A stretch of DNA of 64,000 nt from Bacillus sp. WMMC1349 (GCF_013155385.1 NZ_JABJUQ010000007.1:1718001-1782000), one strand, 5' to 3'; positions 48,678 through 58,513 are shown, counted from the stretch's first letter. Numbers and translations are program-made. The notes: a model not told the origin generated them from the letters alone.

Positions 48678-48685
48678 GAGAAACT

Positions 48686-49519
48686 TTGAAAACAAAACTT
48701 GATTTTTTAAAAATGAAACAGCAGGGGGAACCGGTTGTCATGGTGACAGCCTATGATTATCCGGCAGCAAAGCTTGCTGAACAAGCTGGGGTAGATATGA
48801 TCCTTGTCGGCGATTCACTTGGCATGGTTGTACTCGGTTTGGACTCGACCGTATCTGTCACAGTCGCCGATATGATTCACCATACAAAAGCTGTACGACG
48901 CGGAGCAAAGGACACATTTATTGTGACAGACATGCCGTTTATGTCCTATCATTGCTCACTTGAAAGCACTCTCCAAAATGCGATGAAAATGATTCAGGAG
49001 AGTGGGGCAGATGCCTTAAAGCTTGAAGGCGGCGAAGGTATATTTGAGACGATTACAGCACTGACAAGGGGCGGAATTCCGGTGGTTAGTCATTTAGGCT
49101 TAACACCTCAATCGGTTGGTGTTTTAGGGGGCTACAAAGTACAGGGGAAAGATCAAGAAAGTGCCCAAAAACTGATCGAAGATAGTAAGCATTGTGAAGA
49201 AGCAGGAGCAATCGCACTTGTTCTTGAATGTGTTCCAGCCCGACTTGCAGCGTTGATTTCAACACAATTGACCATTCCTGTCATCGGGATCGGTGCAGGT
49301 GCCAATACGGATGGACAGGTTCTAGTTTATCATGATGTTGTTGGCTATGGCGTCAGCCGCACACCGAAATTTGTAAAACAGTACACACAAATTGATCAGA
49401 TGATTGAAGCAGCTCTTTCGTCATATGTGATCGATGTCAGAAACGGTGTTTTCCCTGAAGATGTTCACTCCTTCAATATCGATCAACAAGTGCTTGAAGG
49501 TTTATACGGAGGAAGATAG
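48686..49519 (+). CDS. panB: 3-methyl-2-oxobutanoate hydroxymethyltransferase
   Basis: PanB transfers a hydroxymethyl group from methylene-tetrahydrofolate to 2-oxoisovalerate, giving ketopantoate for pantothenate and coenzyme A. The 277-residue product from the TTG start ([30 protein letters not shown]) equals B. subtilis PanB in length. It contains [11 protein letters not shown] (metal-binding aspartate), KLEGG and PVIGIGAG. An in-frame ATG at 48632 would lie directly after the leader terminator and precede the ribosome site, so it is not preferred. panC begins one base after its stop. Confidence 0.97.
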   Translation: MKTKLDFLKMKQQGEPVVMVTAYDYPAAKLAEQAGVDMILVGDSLGMVVLGLDSTVSVTVADMIHHTKAVRRGAKDTFIVTDMPFMSYHCSLESTLQNAMKMIQESGADALKLEGGEGIFETITALTRGGIPVVSHLGLTPQSVGVLGGYKVQGKDQESAQKLIEDSKHCEEAGAIALVLECVPARLAALISTQLTIPVIGIGAGANTDGQVLVYHDVVGYGVSRTPKFVKQYTQIDQMIEAALSSYVIDVRNGVFPEDVHSFNIDQQVLEGLYGGR

Positions 49520-49520
49520 C

Positions 49521-50384
49521 ATGATTGAGATCCAAACAACAAAAGATATCCAAAAGCTGATAAAAAAGTATCAGAAAGAAGGAAAAACAATCGGATTTGT
49601 TCCGACGATGGGTTTCCTTCATGACGGTCATTTGTCACTTGCAAAACAGGCACGAACAGATAACGATATTGTCGTGATGAGCATTTTTGTCAACCCTCTA
49701 CAATTCGGTCCTGGGGAAGATTATGAGACATATCCAAGGGACATAGAAAGAGACCGAAATCTTGCGGCTAAAGCCGGGGTTGATATTTTGTTTATGCCAA
49801 GTGTTGAAGACATATACAAACAGGAATCGACAATGATTGTCCATGTTAAAAAAAGGACAAATGTCCTTTGCGGCCGTTCCAGAATCGGACATTTTGACGG
49901 TGTGGCAACTGTGCTAACAAAACTGTTTCAGCTGATCATGCCGACAAGAGCCTATTTTGGAATGAAGGATGCACAGCAAGTGGCTGTTGTCGATGGTTTA
50001 ATCAACGAGTTTTTCATGAATATTGAACTTGTCCCTGTTGAGACAGTACGGGAAGAGGATGGTCTTGCTAAAAGTTCAAGAAATGTCTATCTTACAGAAG
50101 CCGAACGCAAAGAGGCCGCTGTTCTCTACCAATCACTTCAGCATGGTGCCCGACTGATTCAAGATGGAGAAAGGGATGCTGGAGTCATCCAAAAACAGAT
50201 TTGTAACATGCTAGAAAAGACAACCGGCTTGATTGATTATGTTGAAATATACTCCTATCCTGACCTAGAGAGTCTTGAAACCTTGACTGGGAAATGTATC
50301 ATAGCGCTGGCTGTTCAATTTTCTAAAGCCCGCTTAATTGATAATCTCATCATCGATATCCCAAGTCGAAAGGAGGGCAAATGA
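49521..50384 (+). CDS. panC: Pantothenate synthetase (pantoate-beta-alanine ligase)
   Basis: PanC condenses pantoate and beta-alanine at the cost of ATP. The 287-residue protein has the HIGH-type motif [16 protein letters not shown] near residue 31, [27 protein letters not shown] ([10 protein letters not shown]) and the KMSKS-like segment [11 protein letters not shown] near residue 183. GGAGGAAG precedes the ATG at 49521; in-frame codons back to 49434 lie within panB. Its stop overlaps the panD start. Confidence 0.97.
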   Translation: MIEIQTTKDIQKLIKKYQKEGKTIGFVPTMGFLHDGHLSLAKQARTDNDIVVMSIFVNPLQFGPGEDYETYPRDIERDRNLAAKAGVDILFMPSVEDIYKQESTMIVHVKKRTNVLCGRSRIGHFDGVATVLTKLFQLIMPTRAYFGMKDAQQVAVVDGLINEFFMNIELVPVETVREEDGLAKSSRNVYLTEAERKEAAVLYQSLQHGARLIQDGERDAGVIQKQICNMLEKTTGLIDYVEIYSYPDLESLETLTGKCIIALAVQFSKARLIDNLIIDIPSRKEGK

Positions 50385-50767
50385 TGTACAGAACATTAAT
50401 GAGCGGGAAGCTGCACAGAGCAAGAGTAACAGAAGCCAACTTGAACTATGTCGGCAGTGTGACAATTGATGAAGACTTATTAGATGCTGTCGGAATGATG
50501 GCTAATGAAAAAGTTCAAATTGTCAATAATCATAACGGTGCTCGTCTTGAAACATATATTATTCCTGGAGAAAGAGGGAGTGGTGTCATTTGTCTGAATG
50601 GGGCGGCGGCTCGCCTTGTTCAAGAAGGGGATGTCGTCATTATTGTCTCATATGCGATGATGACAGAAGAAGAAGCAAGAAACCATAAACCAAAGGTTGC
50701 TATTTTGAACGAAAAGAACGAAATCGAGCAAATGCTTGGCCGCGAACCGGCCCGTACTATTTTATAG
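50384..50767 (+). CDS. panD: Aspartate 1-decarboxylase (pyruvoyl-dependent)
   Basis: PanD decarboxylates aspartate to beta-alanine, the second substrate of PanC. The 127-residue proenzyme is expected to cleave itself between Gly24 and Ser25 (NYVGSVTI), and the serine becomes the pyruvoyl group. [27 protein letters not shown] is conserved. Of two adjacent ATGs, 50384 fits the family length and is 6 bases from AAGGAGGG. It ends the panBCD operon, followed by a terminator. Confidence 0.97.
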   Translation: MYRTLMSGKLHRARVTEANLNYVGSVTIDEDLLDAVGMMANEKVQIVNNHNGARLETYIIPGERGSGVICLNGAAARLVQEGDVVIIVSYAMMTEEEARNHKPKVAILNEKNEIEQMLGREPARTIL

Positions 50768-50788
50768 CCCCCAGACATGGGGGTTTTT
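50768..50788 (+). terminator. Terminator of panBCD
   Basis: CCCCC pairs with GGGGG around AGACAT directly after the panD stop and is followed by five T residues. Confidence 0.88.
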
Positions 50789-50853
50789 ATTTCTCAAATC
50801 TCGAAAACGTGTTACACTTTTGTCGAGCGTATCAAAATTGAGGTGTCCATTTA

Positions 50854-53640
50854 ATGAACAATCAACGTTATGTAGTCATTGATGTGGAAACGACAGGGAA
50901 TTCACCAAAAAAAGGTGACAACATTATTCAAATTGCAGCGGTTGTGATTGAAAATGGACAAATTACCGAACGTTTCTCTAAATATGTAAATCCAAATCAG
51001 CCGATTCCTGCTTTTATTGAACAGTTGACAGGAATCACAAATGAAATGGTTGAAAATGAAGAGCCGTTTTCAGCCATTGCTGAAGATATCTATCGTCTGT
51101 TACATGAAAGTTGTTTTATCGCTCACAATATTCACTTTGATCTTGGATTTGTTGAGCATGAGTTAAAGCGCGCTGGTTTTCCACATCTTGAATGTGATGT
51201 TCTTGATACGGTAGAATTAGCACGGATCGTATTTCCGTGTTTTGATGGATATAAGTTGACCGAGTTGAGTGAAGAACTTCAGCTTGAGCATGAAAATCCA
51301 CATCGAGCAGATAGTGATGCGGAAGTAACCGCCATGATTTTTTTACATATTATGAGCAGATTAAAGGCATTGCCGCTCCCAGTTCTTAAAGGGATGAGTA
51401 GATTATGCTGGCATCTGATTAGCGATATGAAACCACTGCTAGATATGCTGATCTTTGAAAAGCATCATCACCTTGAAGATGGTTATATAAAAGTAGGCTC
51501 ATTGGTCATCAAAGCACCTGCCGAACTGCCAGAAGAACCGATGGTTGAACAGAAATTACCGTTTGACCAGCAGATTTGGGAAGCAGAAGATGGGCTTCAT
51601 TCTATATTGTCCGGGCTTGAAAATAGAAAGGGACAAATATTAATGATGAAAGAGGTCTGGCAAGCGTTTGCAAATCGTGAACACGCCCTTATTGAAGCAG
51701 CAACTGGAATCGGTAAAACACTTGGTTATCTTGTGCCTGCTACTATTCATGCCAAAACAACCAAAAAGCCGGTTGTGATTAGTACATTTACGACATTGCT
51801 GCAAGATCAAATCTTGAATAAAGATATTCAACTTTTGGAAAAGATCTTTCCATACAAGATCACTGCTACGGTTTTAAAAGGGAAATCACATTACTTATGT
51901 ATTGATAAATTTCAGCATGTTTTACAAGAAGATGATGATAATTATGATTCAGTTCTCGCAAAAGCGCAAATTCTTGTGTGGTTGACAGATACAAATACTG
52001 GAGACTTATCAGAAATAAACCTGCCTTCAGGAGGAAAGTTTCTCTGGGAACGAATTGCCCGCTCCCATCCTGTAAAAGGACAGTTAAAAGAATACTGTTT
52101 TTATGAAAGAGCTAAACGAAAGGCAAAAGTTGCCGACATTATCATTACTAATCATGCACTGCTACTATCCCAAGAGGTCAATCAAGGACTGGAAATAGAA
52201 CATGCAGATACTTACATTATTGATGAAGCACATCATTTTGAACGGGTGGCAGGCGAACAATATGGAATAAAAGTGGATTATGTTTCATTACATAAAAAAT
52301 TGATGCAGCTGGGAACTCTAAAGCAACAAGGGTTTCTTAAAAAAGTCGAGCGTTTGTATCGTGCTGCAGATGTTTCAAGCGAATCTTTTTTCAAACTGAG
52401 TGAATGGCTTGAATATCTGCTTGAAGAAAGCGATATGTTTTTTACATCTGTCCATTCTTTTGTGAAGCGCAGGAAACGTCATCACACTTTAAACCGTCTG
52501 CTTTATAAGGTTGATCAATATAGTGAATCTAGCAGCTGGCACCGTCTGCAAGAAGGGGCTGGAAGGCTGTGCTCAATGTTGGTTGAGCTCCATCAGTTGT
52601 TTTCCGAACAAAAACAACAATTAGACGAAAAAACAACTTCATTTACCAGTCATCAATTGTTTGTTATTGAGCAATATCGTTCTTGTATGACCTTTCTGGA
52701 AGAATACGAAAAAAAGCTGGGTCATTTGTTTTTTGAGAATCATGAAGATGAAGTGGTCTGGATTGAAATTGATGCAAAGGGAGCGAAAAACGCGGTCACC
52801 GTTTATGCTCAACCTTTAGATGCAGGAGAATTACTAGCCGATCGATTTTTCACCTGTAAAAAAAGCGTTGTTCTGACATCAGCGACACTTGTTGTAGAAA
52901 ACTCATTCAACTATATGATTAAAAAGCTCGGATTACATGATTTTTACCCAAGAACTTTACAAATCGAGTCACCTTTCTCTTTTGAAAAGCGCATGAAAAT
53001 TATCATTCCCAAAGAAATTAGTCTGATTAAAAACGATGATCAACGGGCTTATATCGATGATATTTCCCGCTATATCAAAACATTTTCAATGAAGAAAAAT
53101 GTTAAAATGCTTGTATTATTTACATCCCATGCTATGTTGCGCGATGTTTATCAGACTTTGAAAAACGACGCAGACTTGCCCTGCCAAATTCTTGCCCAAG
53201 GAATAACCGGAGGAAGTCCGCTCAAGATGATGAAATCATTTAAGCTGCTTCATCATGCTGTTTTACTTGGAACAAATCATTTTTGGGAAGGTGTTGATTT
53301 TCCCGGCGATGAACTGACGATGCTGATCATTGCAAGGCTTCCGTTCAGACCACCTGATGATCCGGTGGAATCAGCTAAATGTGAAAGGGCAAAGCTAAAG
53401 GGAGAAAGTCCGTTTCAAACCGTCTCACTGCCTGAAGCTGTTCTAACTTTTAGACAGGGGATTGGCAGGCTTTTGCGTTCTGCAGACGACAGTGGCACAG
53501 TTGTCATTCTTGATCGTCGGATTCGAACCTCTTCTTATGGCAAAGTTTTTATGAAAGCACTGCCTAAAGCTTCTGTATTAGAACCAGCCTTTTCAGAATT
53601 GGAAGCGAAGTTTTCAGAAGAGAAAAAGCCGCATGAATAG
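50854..53640 (+). CDS. dinG: DinG-family helicase with N-terminal 3'-5' exonuclease domain
   Basis: This 928-residue enzyme combines a DnaQ-like DEDDh exonuclease domain with an XPD/DinG-type superfamily 2 helicase. The exonuclease has DVETTG at residues 9-14, HNIHFDLGF near 92 and HRADSDAEVT near 150. The helicase shows EAATGIGKTLGY near residue 280, the DEAH box IIDEAHHF near 452 and late motifs LGTNHFWEGVDFPG and QGIGRLLRS. It matches B. subtilis DinG (YpvA), a nucleotide-length-typical Gram-positive form lacking the E. coli iron-sulfur cysteines. The role is probably in DNA repair; the Staphylococcus form acts mainly as a nuclease. Confidence 0.95.
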   Translation: MNNQRYVVIDVETTGNSPKKGDNIIQIAAVVIENGQITERFSKYVNPNQPIPAFIEQLTGITNEMVENEEPFSAIAEDIYRLLHESCFIAHNIHFDLGFVEHELKRAGFPHLECDVLDTVELARIVFPCFDGYKLTELSEELQLEHENPHRADSDAEVTAMIFLHIMSRLKALPLPVLKGMSRLCWHLISDMKPLLDMLIFEKHHHLEDGYIKVGSLVIKAPAELPEEPMVEQKLPFDQQIWEAEDGLHSILSGLENRKGQILMMKEVWQAFANREHALIEAATGIGKTLGYLVPATIHAKTTKKPVVISTFTTLLQDQILNKDIQLLEKIFPYKITATVLKGKSHYLCIDKFQHVLQEDDDNYDSVLAKAQILVWLTDTNTGDLSEINLPSGGKFLWERIARSHPVKGQLKEYCFYERAKRKAKVADIIITNHALLLSQEVNQGLEIEHADTYIIDEAHHFERVAGEQYGIKVDYVSLHKKLMQLGTLKQQGFLKKVERLYRAADVSSESFFKLSEWLEYLLEESDMFFTSVHSFVKRRKRHHTLNRLLYKVDQYSESSSWHRLQEGAGRLCSMLVELHQLFSEQKQQLDEKTTSFTSHQLFVIEQYRSCMTFLEEYEKKLGHLFFENHEDEVVWIEIDAKGAKNAVTVYAQPLDAGELLADRFFTCKKSVVLTSATLVVENSFNYMIKKLGLHDFYPRTLQIESPFSFEKRMKIIIPKEISLIKNDDQRAYIDDISRYIKTFSMKKNVKMLVLFTSHAMLRDVYQTLKNDADLPCQILAQGITGGSPLKMMKSFKLLHHAVLLGTNHFWEGVDFPGDELTMLIIARLPFRPPDDPVESAKCERAKLKGESPFQTVSLPEAVLTFRQGIGRLLRSADDSGTVVILDRRIRTSSYGKVFMKALPKASVLEPAFSELEAKFSEEKKPHE

Positions 53641-53781
53641 CGGCTCTTAAAAATGAATGGTGTGGGTTAGGTTTTATTTTTTGGCTATATCTTAACGGGT
53701 TAATCCGTTGTAACAAATAGTTTGGCTTGCAGCAGCAAAAGTATGAATGACAATTATTGTTTGATACGGAGGTACTGAAAA

Positions 53782-53952
53782 ATGGATAGCAAAATTGAAA
53801 TTCTGTCAACCGTTAGTGTTCAACACTCAGAAGACCTTTATAAAATCGTTGATCTTTTAAACCGGACGCTTAAACGCAACGATTTAATGTTCGGTCTTGC
53901 CCTTAATGAAGAAGATCAAAAAAAAGCAACATTTACGATTTATAGAACGTAG
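53782..53952 (+). CDS. ypmA: Small conserved protein YpmA
   Basis: This 56-residue protein (MDSKIEILSTVSVQHSEDLYKIVDLLNRTLKRND...) matches B. subtilis YpmA, of unknown function, in length and in position between dinG and ypmB. It ends TFTIYRT like its homologue. GGAGGTACTG precedes the ATG. ypmB starts 9 bases after its stop, so the two are co-transcribed. Confidence 0.9.
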   Translation: MDSKIEILSTVSVQHSEDLYKIVDLLNRTLKRNDLMFGLALNEEDQKKATFTIYRT

Positions 53953-53961
53953 GAGAAGAAA

Positions 53962-54450
53962 ATGGGGAAAAAAACATTAATTTTCACACTTGTATTTGGT
54001 AGTATTATGTTGATAGCCGTTGTTCTTGTAGGTATAAATATTTATCAAACAGCGATGGCCCAAAAAGAAAGCGGGCATCAATCAGCGGTTGAAATCGCAA
54101 AGAAAAAAGCTGATTTAAAACAAGTTGACAATGTAGAAACGTATGTTGGGAAAGAAAAACAGTATATTGTTGAAGGTAAAAATCAAAAAGACGAGAAAGT
54201 CTATGTCTGGGTTCCAGCTGACAAAAAACAAAAATTGATGTTCAAAAGAGCCAAGGATGGCATCACAAGCAAACAGGCAATTAAAACGGTTCAAGATCAA
54301 GGTCATTTGTCTGAACTGAAAGGAGTTCATCTGGCCAGAGAAGGAAGTACTTTATTGTGGGAAGTGACTTACTTAAATCAAAATGATCAATATAGCTTAA
54401 GTTATGTCGACTTTACAAATGGAAAAGTTCATAAAAACATGACGCCTTAA
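53962..54450 (+). CDS. ypmB: Membrane-anchored DUF5590 protein YpmB
   Basis: This 162-residue protein has one N-terminal membrane helix (about 5-27) and an extracytoplasmic domain of PepSY-like fold. Segments such as SAVEIAKKKADLKQVDNVETYVGKE and TSKQAIKTVQDQG suggest two related subdomains. It corresponds to B. subtilis YpmB. AGGAGAAG precedes the ATG. Its function is unknown; PepSY-like domains often modulate proteases or envelope enzymes, and ponA lies a few genes away. Confidence 0.9.
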   Translation: MGKKTLIFTLVFGSIMLIAVVLVGINIYQTAMAQKESGHQSAVEIAKKKADLKQVDNVETYVGKEKQYIVEGKNQKDEKVYVWVPADKKQKLMFKRAKDGITSKQAIKTVQDQGHLSELKGVHLAREGSTLLWEVTYLNQNDQYSLSYVDFTNGKVHKNMTP

Positions 54451-54473
54451 AGATAAGTCAGGGGGAAATTGAG

Positions 54474-55652
54474 TTGAATCTAGCTAAAAGAGTATCAGCA
54501 TTAACACCGTCTGCAACATTGGCTATAACCGCAAAAGCAAAAGAATTAAAAGCTGCTGGGCATGATGTGATCGGTTTAGGCGCGGGAGAACCCGATTTTA
54601 ACACACCTAAACATATCATTGAGGCCGCTGTCCGCTCTATGAACGAAGGGCACACGAAATATACACCTTCAAGTGGACTTGCCGCCCTTAAAGAAAGCAT
54701 TATCGAAAAATTCAAGCGTGATCAACAAATCGAATATAGCCAGTCAGAAATCATTGTTTGTACAGGTGCAAAACATGCTCTGTACACTCTTTTCCAAGTG
54801 TTGTTGGATGAAGGGGATGAAGTGATTATCCCGACTCCATATTGGGTCAGTTATCCTGAACAGGTTAAACTCGCAGGAGGCCACCCTGTTTTTGTGGAAG
54901 GTCTGGAGAAAAACAACTTTAAGATCTCCTCAGAGCAACTGGAAAGTGCAGTAACAGATAAAACAAAAGCAGTGATTATCAATTCTCCAAGCAACCCTAC
55001 CGGTATGATGTATACAAAAGAAGAACTACAAGCGCTTGGAGAAGTTTGTCTTCGCCGCAATATCTTGATTATTTCTGATGAAATTTATGAAAAACTGATC
55101 TATGGTGAGAAGAAACATGTATCAATCGCTCAGCTTTCTTCACAGCTAAAAGAACAAACAATCATCATTAATGGCGTATCGAAATCACATAGTATGACAG
55201 GGTGGCGTATTGGGTATGCAGCCGGAAACCAAACGGTGATCAAAGCGATGACAAACCTCGCCAGCCATAGTACATCAAATCCGACATCCATTGCTCAATA
55301 TGGCGCGATTGCTGCGTACAATGGACCATTTGAACCAGTTGAAGAAATGAGAAAGGCTTTTGAGGAACGGCTTGATAGAGTGTACCAGCTGCTTGTCAAT
55401 ATTCCTGGGTTAACTTGTGTAAAACCGGAAGGTGCCTTTTATTTATTTCCAAATGCGAAAAAAGCAGCAGCAGCATGCGGATTTACAGAAGTAGATCAAT
55501 TTGCGGAAGCGCTCCTTGAAGAAGAAAAAGTCGCGATTGTTCCGGGATCTGGTTTTGGGGCACCAGATAATATTCGGTTGTCATATGCTACATCTCTTCC
55601 ATTGTTGGAGGAAGCGATTCAACGAATTCACCGGTTTGTCACCAGAGCATAG
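54474..55652 (+). CDS. aspB: Aspartate aminotransferase
   Basis: AspB is a PLP enzyme that interconverts aspartate and 2-oxoglutarate with oxaloacetate and glutamate. The 392-residue protein starts at a TTG (LNLAKRVSALTPSATLAITAKAKELKAAG) and has GLGAGEPDFNTP near residue 35, NSPSNPTG near 170, and the PLP-lysine segment NGVSKSHSMTGWRIGYAAG near 234. It is the subgroup Ib type typical of Bacillus. GGGGGAAATTGAG precedes the start. The upstream ypmAB genes are close, so co-transcription is likely. Confidence 0.96.
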   Translation: MNLAKRVSALTPSATLAITAKAKELKAAGHDVIGLGAGEPDFNTPKHIIEAAVRSMNEGHTKYTPSSGLAALKESIIEKFKRDQQIEYSQSEIIVCTGAKHALYTLFQVLLDEGDEVIIPTPYWVSYPEQVKLAGGHPVFVEGLEKNNFKISSEQLESAVTDKTKAVIINSPSNPTGMMYTKEELQALGEVCLRRNILIISDEIYEKLIYGEKKHVSIAQLSSQLKEQTIIINGVSKSHSMTGWRIGYAAGNQTVIKAMTNLASHSTSNPTSIAQYGAIAAYNGPFEPVEEMRKAFEERLDRVYQLLVNIPGLTCVKPEGAFYLFPNAKKAAAACGFTEVDQFAEALLEEEKVAIVPGSGFGAPDNIRLSYATSLPLLEEAIQRIHRFVTRA

Positions 55653-55667
55653 TCGCGCGAGAAGACA

Positions 55668-55697
55668 TTGACCACATCTGTTTAAAGAAGGTATAAT
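55668..55697 (+). promoter_or_regulatory. asnS promoter
   Basis: TTGACC and TATAAT are spaced by 18 bases, 69 bases before the asnS start. The short leader contains a terminator-like hairpin. Confidence 0.75.
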
Positions 55698-55714
55698 ATA
55701 CGTTATGGATGTTA

Positions 55715-55753
55715 GAAAGAAATCGGTCGTGAACCTATTTCTTTCGTTTTTTG
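55715..55753 (+). terminator. Terminator-like hairpin in the asnS leader
   Basis: GAAAGAAAT pairs with ATTTCTTTC, extended inside by GGT with ACC, and GTTTTTTGG follows. It lies between the asnS promoter and its ribosome site (GGAGGG), so it could attenuate asnS, or terminate aspB transcripts. Confidence 0.55.
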
Positions 55754-55766
55754 GAGGGAAACGATA

Positions 55767-57059
55767 GTGAAAACAACAATAAACCAAGTGTACAATCATG
55801 TTGGTGAAGAAGTAACAATTGGTGCCTGGATTGCAAATAAACGTTCAAGCGGCAAAATCGCATTTTTGCAGTTAAGGGACGGTACGGGTTTTATACAAGG
55901 AGTTGTCGTTAAAGCTGAAGTAGATGAAGATACGTTTCAAATGGCTAAATCAGTTACACAGGAAACTTCTTTATATGTGAAAGGGATTGTCAAAGTGGAC
56001 GAGCGCTCACCGCTCGGATATGAACTTGCTGTAACCTCACTTGAAGTGATTCACGAAGCAAAAGAATACCCAATCACACCTAAAGAACATGGAACAGAAT
56101 TTTTGATGGATCATAGACATTTATGGCTTCGTTCAAAACGACAGCATGCAATTATGAAGATCCGTAATGAAATTATCCGTGCTACATATGAATTCTTTAA
56201 TAAAGAAGGCTTTGTGAAAGTTGATCCTCCAATCTTGACGGGGAGTGCCCCAGAAGGGACGACAGAGCTTTTTGCAACAAAGTACTTTGATGAGGATGCT
56301 TATTTATCACAAAGTGGACAACTGTATATGGAAGCTGCCGCTATGGCTTTAGGAAAAGTATTTTCATTCGGACCGACTTTCAGGGCAGAAAAATCAAAAA
56401 CAAAGCGCCATTTGATTGAATTTTGGATGATAGAGCCTGAAATGGCATTTGTCGAATTTGATGAAAACTTGGAAGTTCAAGAAAACTATGTTTCATTTAT
56501 CATTCAAAGTGTACTTGAAAACTGTAAAATTGAACTCAAAACACTTGGAAGAGATACGGAAAAACTTGAGCAAATCAAAGCGCCATTTCCACGTATTACT
56601 TATGATGATGCCATTCAGTTTCTAAAAGATAAAGGGTTTGATGATATTGAATGGGGAGACGATTTTGGGGCACCTCATGAAACAGCAATTGCTGAAAGCT
56701 ATGATAAACCTGTGTTTATTACACATTATCCAACTTCTATCAAACCGTTTTATATGCAGCCGTCATCAGATCGGGAGGAAGTTGTCCTCTGTGCGGATTT
56801 AATCGCTCCTGAAGGTTATGGAGAAATTATCGGTGGATCAGAACGCATCCATGATCAGGATCTGCTTGAAGCCCGACTGAAAGAACACGGTTTAGCATCT
56901 GATGCATATCAATGGTATGCTGAGCTTCGACAATACGGTTCAGTTCCTCATTCAGGTTTTGGACTCGGTTTGGAAAGAACAGTTGCTTGGATTAGCGGTG
57001 CACCCCATGTCCGTGAAACAATTCCATTCCCTAGATTGTTAAATCGCTTATACCCTTAA
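55767..57059 (+). CDS. asnS: Asparaginyl-tRNA synthetase
   Basis: AsnS is the class II aminoacyl-tRNA synthetase for asparagine. The 430-residue protein has an N-terminal OB-fold anticodon-binding domain (about 1-110) and a catalytic domain with motif 2 [25 protein letters not shown] near residue 210 and motif 3 [13 protein letters not shown] near residue 398. The GTG start ([21 protein letters not shown]) follows GGAGGG. It has its own promoter and is followed by a strong terminator. Confidence 0.97.
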   Translation: MKTTINQVYNHVGEEVTIGAWIANKRSSGKIAFLQLRDGTGFIQGVVVKAEVDEDTFQMAKSVTQETSLYVKGIVKVDERSPLGYELAVTSLEVIHEAKEYPITPKEHGTEFLMDHRHLWLRSKRQHAIMKIRNEIIRATYEFFNKEGFVKVDPPILTGSAPEGTTELFATKYFDEDAYLSQSGQLYMEAAAMALGKVFSFGPTFRAEKSKTKRHLIEFWMIEPEMAFVEFDENLEVQENYVSFIIQSVLENCKIELKTLGRDTEKLEQIKAPFPRITYDDAIQFLKDKGFDDIEWGDDFGAPHETAIAESYDKPVFITHYPTSIKPFYMQPSSDREEVVLCADLIAPEGYGEIIGGSERIHDQDLLEARLKEHGLASDAYQWYAELRQYGSVPHSGFGLGLERTVAWISGAPHVRETIPFPRLLNRLYP

Positions 57060-57062
57060 CTT

Positions 57063-57096
57063 GAAAAAGTCTCCTGTTATGACAGGAGACTTTTTC
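57063..57096 (+). terminator. Terminator after asnS
   Basis: GAAAAAGTCTCCTGT pairs perfectly with ACAGGAGACTTTTTC around a 4-base loop, directly after the stop. Confidence 0.93.
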
Positions 57097-57137
57097 ACAG
57101 TCATTCATGATATACTGAACAAGAGAGGTGTATCAAA

Positions 57138-57833
57138 ATGAAAAAGCAGGAGTTTATTAAGATGCAGGAAATGGGATCTATGAGCATTCCTAATCTACTC
57201 TTCATGAATTACCGGGAACTTGGACTGAATGAAACAGAGTTTATTTTGCTCTTAAACATTAAAATGCATGTTGAAAAAGGTGCTTTTTTTCCGACACCAG
57301 AAGAATTATGCAAGACGATGACAATACCACCTGAACATTGTATGAACATGCTGAGGATCTTTATCCAAAAAGGGTTGATTTTGATAGAAGAATGTGAAGA
57401 TCAAGAGGGAATTAAGTATGAAAAGTACTCATTAGAGCCTCTCTGGAGCAAACTGTTTGACTATCTTGAGTTGGTTGAGAAAAAGAAACATGATAAGCAG
57501 CAAGCGGAAGAACAGAAAAGCATTTATACTATTTTTGAAGAAGAGTTTGCAAGGCCTCTTTCCCCTTTAGAATGTGAGACACTTAGCATTTGGATTGACC
57601 AGGATCACCATGATGTTCATCTCATTAAACAAGCTTTAAGAGAGGCAGTTATTTCGGGGAAATTGAATTTCCGCTACATTGACCGGATTCTTTTTGAATG
57701 GAAGAAAAATGGGATCATGACAGTAGAACAAGCCGCCAACTACAGCCAAAAATTCAGGCGCAAGACAACTCAGAAGGGCGGACAAAAGGAGTATACAAGG
57801 CAGGTTCCTTTTTACAATTGGCTTGATCATTAA
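57138..57833 (+). CDS. dnaD: DNA replication initiation protein DnaD
   Basis: DnaD is one of the Gram-positive primosome proteins that, with DnaB and DnaI, loads the replicative helicase at the origin and at restart sites. The 231-residue protein has an N-terminal winged-helix domain (about 15-100) and a C-terminal DnaB/DnaD domain (about 130-210) that ends with the YxxxIL-like segment YIDRILFEWKKNGI. AGAGGTG precedes the ATG. nth follows 17 bases later, as in B. subtilis. Confidence 0.95.
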   Translation: MKKQEFIKMQEMGSMSIPNLLFMNYRELGLNETEFILLLNIKMHVEKGAFFPTPEELCKTMTIPPEHCMNMLRIFIQKGLILIEECEDQEGIKYEKYSLEPLWSKLFDYLELVEKKKHDKQQAEEQKSIYTIFEEEFARPLSPLECETLSIWIDQDHHDVHLIKQALREAVISGKLNFRYIDRILFEWKKNGIMTVEQAANYSQKFRRKTTQKGGQKEYTRQVPFYNWLDH

Positions 57834-57850
57834 AGTGAAAAGGTGAAGTT

Positions 57851-58513
57851 ATGTTAACGAAAAAACAAATCGAGTTTTGTTTAGAAACAATGGGTGATAT
57901 GTTTCCCAAAGCAGAATGTGAGCTAGTTCACGGAAATCCGTTTGAGCTTGTCATTGCTGTTGCATTATCTGCACAATGTACAGATGCATTGGTCAATAAA
58001 GTGACAAAAACATTGTTTGAAAAATACAGAAAACCAGAAGATTATTTGGCTGTTTCCCTGGAAGAACTTCAGCAGGATATCAAGTCAATCGGGTTATATC
58101 GCAATAAAGCAAAGCATATTCAAAAACTTTGTCAAATGCTTCTAGATGAATATGATGGGGAAGTCCCTAAAGACAGAGATGAATTAGTAAAGCTGCCAGG
58201 GGTAGGAAGAAAAACGGCCAATGTTGTAGTATCTGTTGCATTCGGTGTTCCTGCGATTGCTGTAGATACTCATGTGGAACGGGTCTCTAAAAGACTAGGT
58301 TTTTGCCGCTGGAAAGATTCAGTGATGGAAGTAGAAAAAGCACTGATGAAAAAAGTTCCAAAATCTGAATGGTCTCTAACACATCACCGACTGATTTTTT
58401 TCGGAAGATACCACTGTAAAGCACAAAAACCAAACTGTGAAGAATGTCCGCTGTTTTCTTTGTGCCGAGAAGGACAAAAACGTTACAAAAAAGGGCTGGT
58501 GAAACGGCCATGA
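57851..58513 (+). CDS. nth: Endonuclease III
   Basis: Nth is a DNA glycosylase/AP lyase that removes oxidised pyrimidines. The 220-residue protein has the helix-hairpin-helix LPGVGRKTANVV near residue 115 with the catalytic lysine (about 120), the catalytic aspartate in AVDTHVERVS (about 138), and a four-cysteine [4Fe-4S] motif of spacing C-x6-C-x2-C-x5-C (about 188-204). It lies in a dnaD-nth-ypoC operon; its stop overlaps the ypoC start. Confidence 0.97.
   Translation: MLTKKQIEFCLETMGDMFPKAECELVHGNPFELVIAVALSAQCTDALVNKVTKTLFEKYRKPEDYLAVSLEELQQDIKSIGLYRNKAKHIQKLCQMLLDEYDGEVPKDRDELVKLPGVGRKTANVVVSVAFGVPAIAVDTHVERVSKRLGFCRWKDSVMEVEKALMKKVPKSEWSLTHHRLIFFGRYHCKAQKPNCEECPLFSLCREGQKRYKKGLVKRP

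Larger units (their letters stand above)
48473..48685 (+). promoter_or_regulatory. Structured panB leader, candidate pan RNA motif
   Basis: The leader contains a stem at 48538-48568 (TCTGCCTTGATCC with GGACTGGGACAGA around a five-A loop) interrupted by two A-containing mismatches. A terminator follows at 48600-48631 and a hairpin on the panB ribosome site at 48658-48677. Weinberg and colleagues described a 'pan' motif, hairpins with conserved bulged A residues, upstream of pantothenate genes in Firmicutes; this leader is a candidate member by position and shape. I did not check it against the covariance model. Confidence 0.5.

Noticed and set aside
48632..48685. 18-residue extension of PanB from an ATG
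   Set aside because: The ATG directly follows the leader terminator and precedes the true ribosome site; the region instead forms the hairpin that hides that site.
55698..55766. T-box riboswitch before asnS
   Set aside because: The leader is only about 65 bases and contains no T-box-like GGTGG sequence or specifier domain.
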